A DNA stretch of 60,425 bases, taken from the NCBI RefSeq assembly GCF_000425345.1, contig NZ_AUDG01000022.1, positions 1 through 60,425 on the forward strand. The letters run 5' to 3'. Origin of the DNA: Rheinheimera baltica DSM 14885. GTDB taxonomy: Bacteria > Pseudomonadota > Gammaproteobacteria > Enterobacterales > Alteromonadaceae. Positions 48,802 to 57,509 of this stretch are shown here, one piece after another. The notes under the pieces are model-generated. The model made no database searches, was not told where the DNA came from, and saw only the letters and a program-made list of their open reading frames with translations. A program made the position numbers and the translations under genes. The number at the start of each line of letters is the position of its first letter. Positions within the stretch are counted from its first letter, which is position 1.

Positions 48802-49440
48802 ATGAACATTAAATTGATACTGGCGTCAGTCTTGCTATTATCCGGTAGTGCCGTGCACGCAGATGTACTGGATGATATTAAACCGCTACAACAGCGCTGG
48901 GCTGAGGTGAATTACCAGTTGGATGAAGGGCAACGCGAGTCAGCGTTTGAGGCCTTGTTACAACAAGCCGATGCCGTGGTGCAAGCCAATACTGAAAAAG
49001 CTGAAGCCTATATCTGGCGTGGCATTATTGCTTCAAGTTATGCCGGAGCAAAAGGTGGCTTAGGGGCGTTGTCGCTAACTAAACAGTCAAAAGCGGATTT
49101 GGAGCAGGCTATTGCGTTGGATGATACCGCATTGCAAGGTTCAGCGTACACCAGCTTAGGTGTGTTGTACTACAAAGTGCCAGGTTGGCCTGTTGGTTTT
49201 GGCAGTGATAAAAAAGCCCGGGCTATGTTAACAAAAGCTGTTGAATTAAATCCCCAAGGTATTGATCCAAATTATTTTTATGCGGAATTTTTACTGGAAG
49301 AGCGCGACTATAAAGCAGCAATGCGTTATCTTGAGTTAGCGAAACATGCCCCGGCGCGGCCAGATAGATTGTTAGCTGATAGTGGGCGGCAGCAAGAGAT
49401 TGCTGCGCTGGAGCGTAAGCTGACTAAAAAGCTTAAATAA
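48802..49440 (+). CDS. Periplasmic TPR-like protein (TRAP-transporter T-component-like)
   Basis: 212 residues from the ATG at 48802, preceded by GGAGG. The signal peptide is KLILASVLLLSGSAVHA. The mature chain has helical repeats including AEAYIWRGIIASSYAGAKGG and YYKVPGWPVGFGSDKKARAM, and NPNYFYAEFLLEERDYKAAM-type repeats near the end. The pattern is like TatT-type periplasmic proteins, but no TRAP permease is nearby. It is the fifth gene in the block and may bind substrate or product outside the membrane. Confidence 0.7.
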   Translation: MNIKLILASVLLLSGSAVHADVLDDIKPLQQRWAEVNYQLDEGQRESAFEALLQQADAVVQANTEKAEAYIWRGIIASSYAGAKGGLGALSLTKQSKADLEQAIALDDTALQGSAYTSLGVLYYKVPGWPVGFGSDKKARAMLTKAVELNPQGIDPNYFYAEFLLEERDYKAAMRYLELAKHAPARPDRLLADSGRQQEIAALERKLTKKLK

Positions 49441-49477
49441 CCTATTTAATGTTACGTGTATTAAAAAAGAGGAAACA

Positions 49478-50137
49478 ATGCGTTTACTGCTGGTTGAAGA
49501 TGATATTGCGCTGCGGGACGGTTTGCAGCAAGCGTTAACAGGCCAAGGCTTTGCGGTAAATGCAATAAGTACCGGCCAGCAAGCACTGGCAGTGGCCCGT
49601 GCCGGCGATTGCGATACGGTAATTTTAGATTTAGGCTTGCCGGACATTGACGGCTTGTCTGTGCTTAAGCAATTACGGCAAAAATGGCCGCGCATGCCAG
49701 TATTAATTCTCACTGCCCGTGATGGTATTGAAGACAGGATTAAAGGCTTAGATTACGGTGCCGACGACTATTTGGTAAAACCCTTTGCCGCACCTGAATT
49801 GTTTGCCAGGCTACGGGTAATAGAGCGGCGTCTGGGTACCGCATCCAGTCATTTAATTCGCTGTGGCGAGGTCGAGTTGGATAGTACCTCGATGCAGGTT
49901 AGTGTTGCTGATAATACGGTGTCTTTGTCCCGACGCGAGTACGTGTTGTTAAAAGAGTTGATGGAATCGGCTGGTCGTATTAAAACCCGCGAACAGCTGG
50001 AAGCCAGTTTATACAGCTGGGGTGAAGAAGTGGCCAGTAATGCTCTGGAAGTGCATATTTCAAATTTGCGAAAGAAATTACCTACCGACTTTATCCGCAC
50101 TGTGCGCGGGGTAGGTTATAGCATTAGCCGGCCATGA
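49478..50137 (+). CDS. OmpR-family response regulator (QseB/PmrA-like)
   Basis: 219 residues. The receiver has the acidic pair Glu7/Asp8-Asp9 and phosphoacceptor Asp51 (VILDLGLPDIDG), Thr in ILTARD and Lys in DDYLVKPF. The C-terminal winged helix has SRREYVLLKELMESAGRI, SWGEEVASNALEVHISNLRKKL and FIRTVRGVGYSI, close to QseB and PmrA. The kinase gene follows with a 4-nt overlap. The DNA-binding type fits the CTTAAG-N5-TTTAAG repeat upstream of the block at 45078. Confidence 0.92.
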   Translation: MRLLLVEDDIALRDGLQQALTGQGFAVNAISTGQQALAVARAGDCDTVILDLGLPDIDGLSVLKQLRQKWPRMPVLILTARDGIEDRIKGLDYGADDYLVKPFAAPELFARLRVIERRLGTASSHLIRCGEVELDSTSMQVSVADNTVSLSRREYVLLKELMESAGRIKTREQLEASLYSWGEEVASNALEVHISNLRKKLPTDFIRTVRGVGYSISRP

Positions 50138-51438
50138 CCTCGGTTCGGCGTTACCTTATTTCGGTGTTAATTGCGGTATTGGTGTTAACCAGTTTTTTGG
50201 CTGCTTTGCAGAGTTATCGCTTAAGCGCCGACCGTGCTGCAGAACTGTTTGACCAAGACTTAGAACTGGTTGCAGCGGCAATTCTTAATCAATATCAAAT
50301 GCAGGCGCCTCAGTCTGGGCAAGGTTTGGCAATTCAGCTTGTCCAGCAAGGGAAGGTCACCTATGCCAGTGAACAAGCGCCTCGTGAACGACTCAAGGCG
50401 CCGGAAGGTTTTTCAGAACAGAACTTTTCGGGTAAGCGTTGGCGGGTGTATCTGCAACATAGTGAGAACAATTCGCAAGTTATGGTAGCCCAACCGCTGC
50501 AGCAGCGGTTACAACTGGCTGATGAGGTGATTACCGCTTCTATTTATCCTGTAGTATTGAGTTTGCCGTTTCAGGCACTGTTAATTTGGCTAGTGGTAAG
50601 CCGTGCGCTGCGCCCCTTGCATGAGTTTTCTACGCAGCTAACGTCACGTAAAGCGAATGAGTTAACACCGGTAACCTTAACGCAGGTACCAGCAGAGCTT
50701 AAGCCGGTATTAAGCTCAACAAACAGTTTGTTTGAGCGTTTATCGGGGGCTTTTGCCCGCGAGAAGCGTTTTGCATCCGATGTTGCACACGAGTTACGCA
50801 CACCGCTAAGTGTGTTGGAAATCACCTTATTTAATGCGCTTACCCACTGGAAGCAGCAGGGTATGTCAGATAAAGATGAGAATATGGTGGCGCTGCAGAA
50901 AGGGGTGGAGCGGATGCGTCATCTTATTGAACAAATTATGTTGCTTAACCGCACGCATCCGGATAACTTTCAGGCAAAAACTAAACTTCTGGATTGGGCG
51001 GCGCTGTGTCGTGACGTTGTGGCTGACTGGTATAGTCAGTTAGAGCAAAAGCTGCAGCAAATTAGCATCGAGGGTGAAGAGCATCTTGAGGTGAAAGCTG
51101 ACGAGTTTGCCTTACGGTTGCTGGTGTCCAATTTATTGGGGAATGCGATAAAATACACGCCTATGCATGGCCAGATAATGTTGACGCTAATACACACCCA
51201 AGATGCAGCCGTACTCGAAGTTGCCGATTCCGGCCCGGGTATTGCGCCGGAGGAATATCAGCAGGTGTTTAACCGGTTTTATCGGGTAGGTGGCGACAGG
51301 CATCATTCCGGGGCGCCAGGCTCTGGCTTAGGGTTAGCTATTGTAAAGGATATTGTCATGTTGCATAACGGCAAAATCAGCCTGGGAAAATCTGACTTTG
51401 ACAGTGGTTTAAAGGTTAGGGTGGAGCTACCGCTATGA
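50134..51438 (+). CDS. Membrane sensor histidine kinase paired with the upstream regulator
   Basis: 434 residues. TM1 is YLISVLIAVLVLTSFLAAL; an approximately 115-residue periplasmic sensor region follows; TM2 is about IYPVVLSLPFQALLIWLVVS; then a HAMP-like linker. The H-box ASDVAHELRTPLSVLE has His219. The ATPase part has NLLGNAIKYTP (N box), DSGPGIAPEE (G1) and GSGLGLAIVKDIV (G2). It is QseC-like in layout. The ligand is unknown; the metal-related genes that follow suggest iron or another metal, by inference only. Confidence 0.9.
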   Translation: MTSVRRYLISVLIAVLVLTSFLAALQSYRLSADRAAELFDQDLELVAAAILNQYQMQAPQSGQGLAIQLVQQGKVTYASEQAPRERLKAPEGFSEQNFSGKRWRVYLQHSENNSQVMVAQPLQQRLQLADEVITASIYPVVLSLPFQALLIWLVVSRALRPLHEFSTQLTSRKANELTPVTLTQVPAELKPVLSSTNSLFERLSGAFAREKRFASDVAHELRTPLSVLEITLFNALTHWKQQGMSDKDENMVALQKGVERMRHLIEQIMLLNRTHPDNFQAKTKLLDWAALCRDVVADWYSQLEQKLQQISIEGEEHLEVKADEFALRLLVSNLLGNAIKYTPMHGQIMLTLIHTQDAAVLEVADSGPGIAPEEYQQVFNRFYRVGGDRHHSGAPGSGLGLAIVKDIVMLHNGKISLGKSDFDSGLKVRVELPL

Positions 51439-51800
51439 TGTCGCTGTTGCGCGGGTGTTATATTGCCTTATTACTATTGCCCTTCAATGTACTGGCGCGG
51501 CAAGAGTTTGTGCTGGTACTTAAAGATCATCTGTTTAGTCCTTCTCATTTGCATGTGCCTGCTGGCGTGAAAATAAAAGTTCGTTTGATAAACCAAGATG
51601 CCACACCGGAAGAGTTTGAGAGTTTTGCCTTAAATCGCGAGAAAGTGGTGTTGGGAAAGGCTGAAGCGGTATTGTATCTGGGCCCGCTTAAAGCCGGAGA
51701 GTATGACTTTTTTGGCGATTTCCATCCTGACAGCGCCAAAGGCGTATTAATTGCGGTACCAGAGCAAGAATGGCAGCAGCAGGTGACACATGTTGATTAA
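51435..51800 (+). CDS. Cupredoxin-like periplasmic protein lacking type 1 copper ligands
   Basis: 121 residues with a signal peptide (GCYIALLLLPFNVLA) and a cupredoxin fold pattern: KDHLFSPSHLHVPAGVKIKV, LINQDATPEEFES and LGPLKAGEYDFFGDFHPDSAKGVL. There is no Cys in the mature chain and the Cys-x-His-x-Met loop of blue copper proteins is replaced by GDFHPDSAKG. So it is not a typical electron carrier. Such proteins often accompany FTR1-type permeases, as here, where the next gene overlaps it by 11 nt. Confidence 0.78.
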   Translation: MMSLLRGCYIALLLLPFNVLARQEFVLVLKDHLFSPSHLHVPAGVKIKVRLINQDATPEEFESFALNREKVVLGKAEAVLYLGPLKAGEYDFFGDFHPDSAKGVLIAVPEQEWQQQVTHVD

Positions 51801-52521
51801 TGCCGTGTTGGTGTACACCCGCGAGTTGCTGCCGGTATTGCTGCTAGTGGCGCTGATATTGCGCATACAGCGTAGCGGCAAACGCAAGTTGTTGCTGCAA
51901 TCAGCGGCGATGTCACTATTGCTAATGCTGCTGTTGGCACCCTGGCTTGGCGATATTACTCAACTTGCAGAGGGCAATGGCCTTGAGTTGTTGTTTGTTG
52001 CAGCACATGGTCTTACGTTGTTAGCTCTGATGCTTTTTGCTGGGGCCGCGAAGTGGCACCGCAGCGCGGCAATAATTGCACTATCAGCACAAGCAGTGCT
52101 GTGCGGTATTAATCTGTTGTTGTACGGACTTACCAGCCATGGTTCACATGAGGCAACTGAAAGTATATGGCTTGGTGCCACCTTAGGCGTAGGAATTGGC
52201 CTTAGTATTGCTGTGCTTTGGTATCAGCTGCTGGCTGAGCTGGACCGATTTGGCTTTTTTGTGCTGGCATTGATGACCGGTTTTATTGCCGCACGCCAAA
52301 GCAGTGCTATTGTGGCGTTGCTGGGACAAATTGATTGGGTGTCGTCCGGGCAAGTTATATGGGACAGTGGTCAGTTAATCAACGAACAATCGGAAGTGGG
52401 TGTGTTTATACAAGCGTGGTTTGGCTACGAAGCGACCCCAGATGCACTGCAGCTTAGCTGCTGGATCCTAACCTTGGTGTTAATGACGATATTGTGGCAG
52501 TGGCGGAGACCAACGCAATGA
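51790..52521 (+). CDS. FTR1-like membrane permease with altered REXXE motifs
   Basis: 243 residues, about seven membrane segments. The N-terminus LINAVLVYTRELLPVLLLVALIL aligns with FTR1/EfeU proteins, but their first REXXE is RELLP (residues 11-15). The second, in LMTGFIAARQSSAIVALLGQ, is RQSSA beginning at Arg169. FTR1 proteins use these Glu residues for iron transport, so substrate or role may have changed. The gene lies between the cupredoxin and the barrel-like protein with overlaps on both sides. Confidence 0.72.
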   Translation: MLINAVLVYTRELLPVLLLVALILRIQRSGKRKLLLQSAAMSLLLMLLLAPWLGDITQLAEGNGLELLFVAAHGLTLLALMLFAGAAKWHRSAAIIALSAQAVLCGINLLLYGLTSHGSHEATESIWLGATLGVGIGLSIAVLWYQLLAELDRFGFFVLALMTGFIAARQSSAIVALLGQIDWVSSGQVIWDSGQLINEQSEVGVFIQAWFGYEATPDALQLSCWILTLVLMTILWQWRRPTQ

Positions 52522-53225
52522 AACTAATACAGTTAACAGTCTTATTGTCTTTGCTGACAAGCGCAACGGTACTGGCCGATGGCCGGGTCGTAGACAAGGT
52601 ATATCATCCCTATGTGCAGCCATTAGAACGCGAGTTTGAATACCGTGCTTTGTATCAACGTCAAACTGATCATCCTAATAATAATGCGATGGCACAAAAG
52701 CTGGGTTATGGTTTTTCTATTGCCGACAACATGGCGGTGTCGTTGTATTTACTGGCTGAGCGGGTAATGCCAGACGATTACACCGTATCGAGTTATGAAG
52801 CTGAACTGCGTTGGATGCTTACCGAACAAGGCCAGTATAGTTGGGACTGGGGGCTATTGTTTGAACTGGAGCATCATCAGCAAACAGACAATAATGAATT
52901 TACTACCGGCTTGTTAGTAGAAAAAGAGTTTGAGAATACCAGTGTTACTGTTAACACGTTTTTGGTGTACGAGTGGGGTGCCAGCATTAAGAATGAACTG
53001 GAAACCGAGTTGCGTTTACAGTACCGTTATCGTTATTTGCCAGCGCTGCAACCGTCGATAGAAGTATACGCCGGAGAGGGCTACAAAGGCGCTGGCCCGG
53101 GGTTTATGGGCGTGCATAAGTTTAGCCCAACCCGGCAGTTGAAGTGGGAAGCAGCGGTGGTATTTGCGCTGGATAATGATACCATTGATCGCACCGTGCG
53201 CTTTGCGTTGAAGTACGAATTCTAG
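52518..53225 (+). CDS. Outer-membrane beta-barrel-like protein
   Basis: 235 residues from the ATG at 52518, which overlaps the permease stop (ATGA) and has CGGAG upstream. The signal peptide is LIQLTVLLSLLTSATVLA. The rest alternates polar and aromatic residues in strand-like stretches (EFEYRALYQRQ, GFSIADNMAVSLYLLAERV, LRLQYRYRYLPALQPSIEVY) and ends VRFALKYEF, with the terminal Phe typical of outer-membrane proteins. No family is recognised. It ends the ten-gene block. Confidence 0.72.
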   Translation: MKLIQLTVLLSLLTSATVLADGRVVDKVYHPYVQPLEREFEYRALYQRQTDHPNNNAMAQKLGYGFSIADNMAVSLYLLAERVMPDDYTVSSYEAELRWMLTEQGQYSWDWGLLFELEHHQQTDNNEFTTGLLVEKEFENTSVTVNTFLVYEWGASIKNELETELRLQYRYRYLPALQPSIEVYAGEGYKGAGPGFMGVHKFSPTRQLKWEAAVVFALDNDTIDRTVRFALKYEF

Positions 53226-53328
53226 CCACTTTTTTTAGCGTGTTAAGTAACAGCGGAAACAGCGGCATAGGTCGGGTGAAAATCTTTATCATTCTCCAAA
53301 GCAGGCAGTAGCCAGCGGTATTTCTGCT

Positions 53329-53336
53329 GCTATAAT
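53329..53336 (+). promoter_or_regulatory. Extended -10 promoter of glnS
   Basis: TGC followed by TATAAT (53331-53336) forms an extended -10 element, with a GC-rich discriminator (gccgc) after it, 45 bp upstream of the ATG. No good -35 is seen, which extended -10 promoters can tolerate. Confidence 0.5.
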
Positions 53337-53380
53337 GCCGCATCTTAACTAAGTTCCAGCGAAAAAGGACAGACTATTTT

Positions 53381-55051
53381 ATGGCGGACGCAGAACATCG
53401 CCCGAGCAATTTTATTCGGCAAATTATTGATACCGACTTAGCATCCGGCAAACACAGCGCGGTACAAACCCGTTTTCCACCTGAACCCAACGGCTATTTG
53501 CATATTGGTCATGCTAAATCGATCTGTCTGAACTTTGGTATTGCACAAGACTACCAGGGCAAGTGCAACTTGCGTTTTGATGATACCAACCCGGAAAAAG
53601 AAAACGTCGAGTTTGTTAACTCTATTTCGCAAGACGTTAACTGGCTGGGTTTTCAATGGAGTGGCGATGTACGCTATTCGTCAGACTATTTTGACGCCTT
53701 GTATGGTTACGCGGTTGAATTAATTAATAAAGGTTTAGCCTATGTTTGCTTTTTAAACGGCGACCAAATGCGTGAGTACCGCGGTAATTTAACCCAACCC
53801 GGTAAAGCCAGCCCAACCCGAGACACCAGCCCGGCAGAGAACTTAGCCGTATTTGAAAAAATGCGTGCCGGTGGCTTTAAAGAGGGCGAATGTTCACTGC
53901 GGGCCAAAATAGATATGGCATCCAGCTTTATGTGTATGCGTGATCCGGTTATTTACCGGGTTAAATTTGCCCATCACCATCAAACGGGTGACAAGTGGTG
54001 CATCTATCCGATGTACGACTTTACCCATTGTATTTCAGACGCTATTGAAGGCATTACGCATTCTTTGTGTACGCTGGAGTTTCAGGACAACCGCCGTCTA
54101 TATGACTGGATCCTGAGTAACATTACTATTGCCTGCCACCCACAACAGATAGAGTTTTCTCGGTTAAATCTGGAATATGCGGTAATGAGCAAGCGTAAAC
54201 TGCAAACGCTGGTTGAGCAAAAAGTGGTATTGGGTTGGGACGACCCGCGCATGCCAACGATTGCCGGTTTACGCCGCCGTGGTTATACGCCGGCGGCTAT
54301 TCGTGAGTTTGCCAAGCGTATAGGTGTTACCAAGCAAGACAACGTTATTGAAATGAGTGCACTTGAAGCCTGTATTCGTGAAGATTTAGACGCTGCCGCG
54401 CCGCGTGCGATGGCTGTGCTTGAGCCGCTTAAAGTCACGATTACTAATTACCCCGCTGATGGTATTGAGTGGGTAGTCTCACCTAATCATCCCAAAGATG
54501 ACACCATGGGCAGCCGCAAGTTACCGTTTGGCCCGGTGGTGTATATTGATAAAGCCGATTTTCGGGAAGAGGCTAATAAAAAATACAAGCGTCTGGTGTT
54601 AAATGGTGATGTGCGGTTACGCAATGCCTACGTTATTCATGCCGATGAAGCGGTAAAAGATGCTGATGGCAATATTGTTGAATTAAAGTGCAGCTATTTA
54701 CCGGAAACTCTGGGTGAAAACCCGGCCGATGGCCGCAAGGTGCGTGGTGTGATTCATTGGGTTGAGGCTACGCAGGCGTTGCCAGCCGAGTTTCGCGTTT
54801 ACGACCGCTTGTTTAGCGTAGCTAATCCCGCCGCAGAAGACGATTTTCTCACCGTGGTTAACCCGCAATCTTTAGTGGTAAAACAGGGCTTGGTTGAGCC
54901 GTCGTTAAAAGACGCTAAAGCAGAGTATGCCTATCAGTTTGAGCGCGAGGGCTATTATTGCGCTGATAATCGTGACTCAACCAGTGATAAATTGGTATTT
55001 AACCGTACTGTTGGCTTGCGAGATAGCTGGGGTAAAGAAGACGACATCTAA
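53381..55051 (+). CDS. glnS: Glutaminyl-tRNA synthetase GlnS
   Basis: Charges tRNA-Gln with glutamine. 556 residues. The class I HIGH motif is in [19 protein letters not shown] and the KMSKS equivalent is [16 protein letters not shown] and [20 protein letters not shown] are GlnS-specific catalytic-domain blocks; the C-terminal anticodon-binding barrels include [16 protein letters not shown] sequence (VYDRLFSV). It has its own promoter and a strong terminator. Confidence 0.97.
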   Translation: MADAEHRPSNFIRQIIDTDLASGKHSAVQTRFPPEPNGYLHIGHAKSICLNFGIAQDYQGKCNLRFDDTNPEKENVEFVNSISQDVNWLGFQWSGDVRYSSDYFDALYGYAVELINKGLAYVCFLNGDQMREYRGNLTQPGKASPTRDTSPAENLAVFEKMRAGGFKEGECSLRAKIDMASSFMCMRDPVIYRVKFAHHHQTGDKWCIYPMYDFTHCISDAIEGITHSLCTLEFQDNRRLYDWILSNITIACHPQQIEFSRLNLEYAVMSKRKLQTLVEQKVVLGWDDPRMPTIAGLRRRGYTPAAIREFAKRIGVTKQDNVIEMSALEACIREDLDAAAPRAMAVLEPLKVTITNYPADGIEWVVSPNHPKDDTMGSRKLPFGPVVYIDKADFREEANKKYKRLVLNGDVRLRNAYVIHADEAVKDADGNIVELKCSYLPETLGENPADGRKVRGVIHWVEATQALPAEFRVYDRLFSVANPAAEDDFLTVVNPQSLVVKQGLVEPSLKDAKAEYAYQFEREGYYCADNRDSTSDKLVFNRTVGLRDSWGKEDDI

Positions 55052-55069
55052 TTGGTGAAGCCAAAACCG

Positions 55070-55099
55070 GCCGCGTTACTGAGTAACGCGGCTTTTTTT
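55070..55099 (+). terminator. Terminator after glnS
   Basis: GCCGCGTTAC and GTAACGCGGC form a perfect 10-bp stem with a 3-nt loop, followed by seven T. Intrinsic terminator for glnS. The DUF3185 gene ends just beyond it from the other side. Confidence 0.9.
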
Positions 55100-55101
55100 A
55101 T

Positions 55102-55296
55102 TTATTTTTTTAATATCACGCCTAAGCCAACAATAACGGCTACCGCACCACCGACCAAAAACCAAATCGCATTATCAGTAGGGTTACCTGTTACCAGTTC
55201 TGTCACTTTAGAGGCGTTAGAGTTGTATTCTGTATAACCAAAATACAGCAGTATTGCACCAGCCACTAATATTGCCAATCCAATAATTTTATTCAT
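55102..55296 (-). CDS. DUF3185 family small membrane protein
   Basis: 64 residues from the ATG at 55296, with GGAGA upstream; another ATG four codons earlier lies in that site. Two membrane segments, IIGLAILVAGAILLYFGY and AIWFLVGGAVAVIVGLGVIL, separated by a short polar loop (EYNSNASKVTELVTGNPTDN) and ending KK. This is the DUF3185 pattern. Function is unknown; it is a single gene. Confidence 0.85.
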   Translation of the reverse strand: MNKIIGLAILVAGAILLYFGYTEYNSNASKVTELVTGNPTDNAIWFLVGGAVAVIVGLGVILKK

Positions 55297-55519
55297 ATTT
55301 ATCTCCATTGTTATAGTTAACTATCATTGTTGTTTTTGTCATTGAGATTTGTCAGGTAAATATCAATATTTATATTAACTGGTTGTTTCCACTGAGGCTT
55401 ATACTGCCACTATTCTCTTATTAGACAAGCTTTTATTGTCGGTACAAACGCCTATTAATGATCCGCAACTCTGGTATTATCAGTATCAATACTCACAGTC
55501 TGTTAACCACGGTACCCCT

Positions 55520-56146
55520 ATGGATTTGTTATTGGCAGTATTGTTTTTTGCCTTTTCCACGACTATTACTCCCGGTCCTAACAATGTAATGATTATGTCG
55601 TCTGGCGTTAATTATGGCGTTAAAGCCAGTGTGCCGCATTTGTTGGGGATTTGTTTGGGTTTTCCGCTAATGGTGTTATTAGTGGGGTTAGGCTTTGGAG
55701 TGGTATTTGAGCGCTATCCGCATTTGCATCAGCTAATTAAAGTGCTTGGCGTTGCATACTTGGTGTGGCTGGCCTGGAAAATAGCCAGCGCTGCGCCCAA
55801 AGCAATAGAGCAAGGTAAAAGCAAACCCTTCAGCTTTATGCAGGCAGCGTTATTTCAGTGGGTTAACGGTAAAGCCTGGGTAATGGCCAGTGGTGCGGTA
55901 GCGGCATTTACTACCGTAAGCGGAGTGTATTGGTTAGAAGTGAGCATTATTTCCTCCGCCTTTTTGCTGGTTGCGTTTCCTTGTGTTGGTAGCTGGTTGT
56001 TGTTTGGTGCAGCACTGCGGGCGGTATTGACTAAACCGCTGTTTCAACGAATATTTAATGTCTGTATGGCGCTTATTTTATTGTTATCAATGTTGCCTGT
56101 ATTGGCTGATTTATGGCGCTACTATTTTATGTCGGCTGCGGCTTAA
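55520..56146 (+). CDS. LysE/RhtB family amino-acid exporter
   Basis: 208 residues from the ATG at 55520, the usual length; a TTG 28 codons upstream would add a non-hydrophobic extension with no family match. It opens DLLLAVLFFAFSTTITPGPN, with the family motif TPGPNNVMIMSSGVNYG, followed by GICLGFPLMVLLVGLG, YLVWLAWKIASA and QWVNGKAWVMA. Six membrane segments. Substrate not predictable within the family (threonine, homoserine, cysteine derivatives and others). Confidence 0.88.
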   Translation: MDLLLAVLFFAFSTTITPGPNNVMIMSSGVNYGVKASVPHLLGICLGFPLMVLLVGLGFGVVFERYPHLHQLIKVLGVAYLVWLAWKIASAAPKAIEQGKSKPFSFMQAALFQWVNGKAWVMASGAVAAFTTVSGVYWLEVSIISSAFLLVAFPCVGSWLLFGAALRAVLTKPLFQRIFNVCMALILLLSMLPVLADLWRYYFMSAAA

Positions 56147-56232
56147 TCCTTTTACGTTAACCACGGCAAAAATTTGCTATGTCAACCGCGGTAACACATA
56201 GTGTTTAACCCAAAAAAACCAAGGAGTTTCAG

Positions 56233-56610
56233 ATGAAAATATTTATCACGGCTTGCCTGCTCGTTATGACAACGCTTATCGCCACGGTTAGCTTTGCGCA
56301 TACTGAAGCGGTAACCTCTGAGCCTGCTGAAGCTCAGCCGTTAACTGTATGGGTGGATGTACGCAGCGCAGAGGAATTTGCCGCTGGCCATCTTGAGGGG
56401 GCGGTTAATATAGTGCACACCGACATCGCCAAGGGTATTGCTGCGCTTAATCTGGATAAGTCGACTCCTATAGCGTTGTATTGTAAAAGCGGTCGTCGGG
56501 CGGGTATTGCCTTAGATGTATTACAAAATAATGGTTACAGCCAGGTGACGAATCACGGTGGCTATGAAGCTTTATTGCAAACGCACGCTACTGAACATGA
56601 ACGGCAGTGA
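56233..56610 (+). CDS. Exported single-domain rhodanese
   Basis: 125 residues with a signal peptide (LLVMTTLIATVSFA). The single rhodanese domain has WVDVRSAEEFAAGHLEGAVN and the active-site loop YCKSGRRAG with Cys84, followed by NHGGYEAL. It resembles PspE-type periplasmic sulfurtransferases. AAGGAG precedes the ATG. The physiological sulfur acceptor is unknown. The next gene overlaps its end by 14 nt. Confidence 0.88.
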   Translation: MKIFITACLLVMTTLIATVSFAHTEAVTSEPAEAQPLTVWVDVRSAEEFAAGHLEGAVNIVHTDIAKGIAALNLDKSTPIALYCKSGRRAGIALDVLQNNGYSQVTNHGGYEALLQTHATEHERQ

Positions 56611-57124
56611 AGAAAAAATAAAACTGGAACATGAAGCCGCGCGGCTTTTTATGCGGCTTTATGAACAGCGCTTTGGTGTAGCTATGCGTCACATTTGGCA
56701 TAATGAACCGGCACGGCCTGACGTGTCTTGCTATTACGATGAGCATAAGCTCGATTTAGAAATAGCGCATTTGTATGGCAGTGAAGCAGAAGCCATGCTT
56801 ATTCTGGGGCGTGACTTGGGCGATAAAACCCACAAAGAACTGATGGCACTGCTGCGCACGCCACCGCAGCACCGCTTACTGACCGCCTTAAATTGTTTAA
56901 TTGGTAACAAAGCAGATAAAAGCTATCAAACTGACCGTGTCTGGCTGGTAATACGCAATGCTAATCCGCTTTGGACACGGCGCGATATATTGCAGCATCT
57001 CAAGGCGCTGCATATGCCAAAGCAGCATCCGTTCGAGCAAATATGGCTTATTGGTGATATGCAGGGCCAGTCAGGCATAGTGGCGTTATATCCACCGGCA
57101 CTTAGTGCACTGGAGCAAGGCTGA
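56597..57124 (+). CDS. Conserved-looking cytoplasmic protein of unknown function
   Basis: About 175 residues from the ATG at 56597 (an earlier in-frame ATG lies deeper in the rhodanese gene). No signal peptide or TM. It begins EEKIKLEHEAARLFMRLYEQ and contains RHIWHNEPARPDVSCYYDEH and KLDLEIAHLYGSEAEAMLIL, which give a D..D-x-E-x-A pattern seen in some nuclease-like folds. It also has RVWLVIRNANPLWTRRDI and FEQIWLIGDM. I do not recognise the family; the nuclease idea is weak. It overlaps neighbours on both sides, so it is part of the same unit. Confidence 0.65.
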   Translation: MNGSEEKIKLEHEAARLFMRLYEQRFGVAMRHIWHNEPARPDVSCYYDEHKLDLEIAHLYGSEAEAMLILGRDLGDKTHKELMALLRTPPQHRLLTALNCLIGNKADKSYQTDRVWLVIRNANPLWTRRDILQHLKALHMPKQHPFEQIWLIGDMQGQSGIVALYPPALSALEQG

Positions 57125-57498
57125 TGCTGATTTTTTATCAGCGCTGGTCACGGCGTTTATATCGGCTACGGCCCCTTTTTATCGTACTATGTGTGGGTGC
57201 CGCCGCAGTTTTTGTCTGGTTATTATTTAGTGGTACACCACAACAAGGTCAACAGTGGCAATTAAGCGCAGTGGTAACTGCATTAACCGCACTGATACTG
57301 TGGGTATGGGCAACGCTGTTTCACACTGATTTGCCGGTAAGCGCACCGGGGCAGGGTTTTGCTACCAGGATTAAAATCCGGCTACACCTTATGATGCTGT
57401 ATATTTTAGCGCTATTGGTGTCGGTATTATTGTTAGCGACAACCTATCTTGGCCTGCGGGTACTTAAAGGTATAATAGCCAACTTGTTTTTCAGCTGA
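57124..57498 (+). CDS. Small inner-membrane protein upstream of earP
   Basis: 124 residues starting in the stop of the preceding gene (TGATG). A basic N-terminus (RWSRRLYRLR) precedes three membrane segments: LFIVLCVGAAAVFVWLLF, LSAVVTALTALILWVWATLF and LMMLYILALLVSVLLLATTY. There is a short loop containing a Pro-Gly pair. No family recognised. Position suggests co-transcription with earP. Confidence 0.65.
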   Translation: MLIFYQRWSRRLYRLRPLFIVLCVGAAAVFVWLLFSGTPQQGQQWQLSAVVTALTALILWVWATLFHTDLPVSAPGQGFATRIKIRLHLMMLYILALLVSVLLLATTYLGLRVLKGIIANLFFS

Positions 57499-57509
57499 TC
57501 ATATTACTT

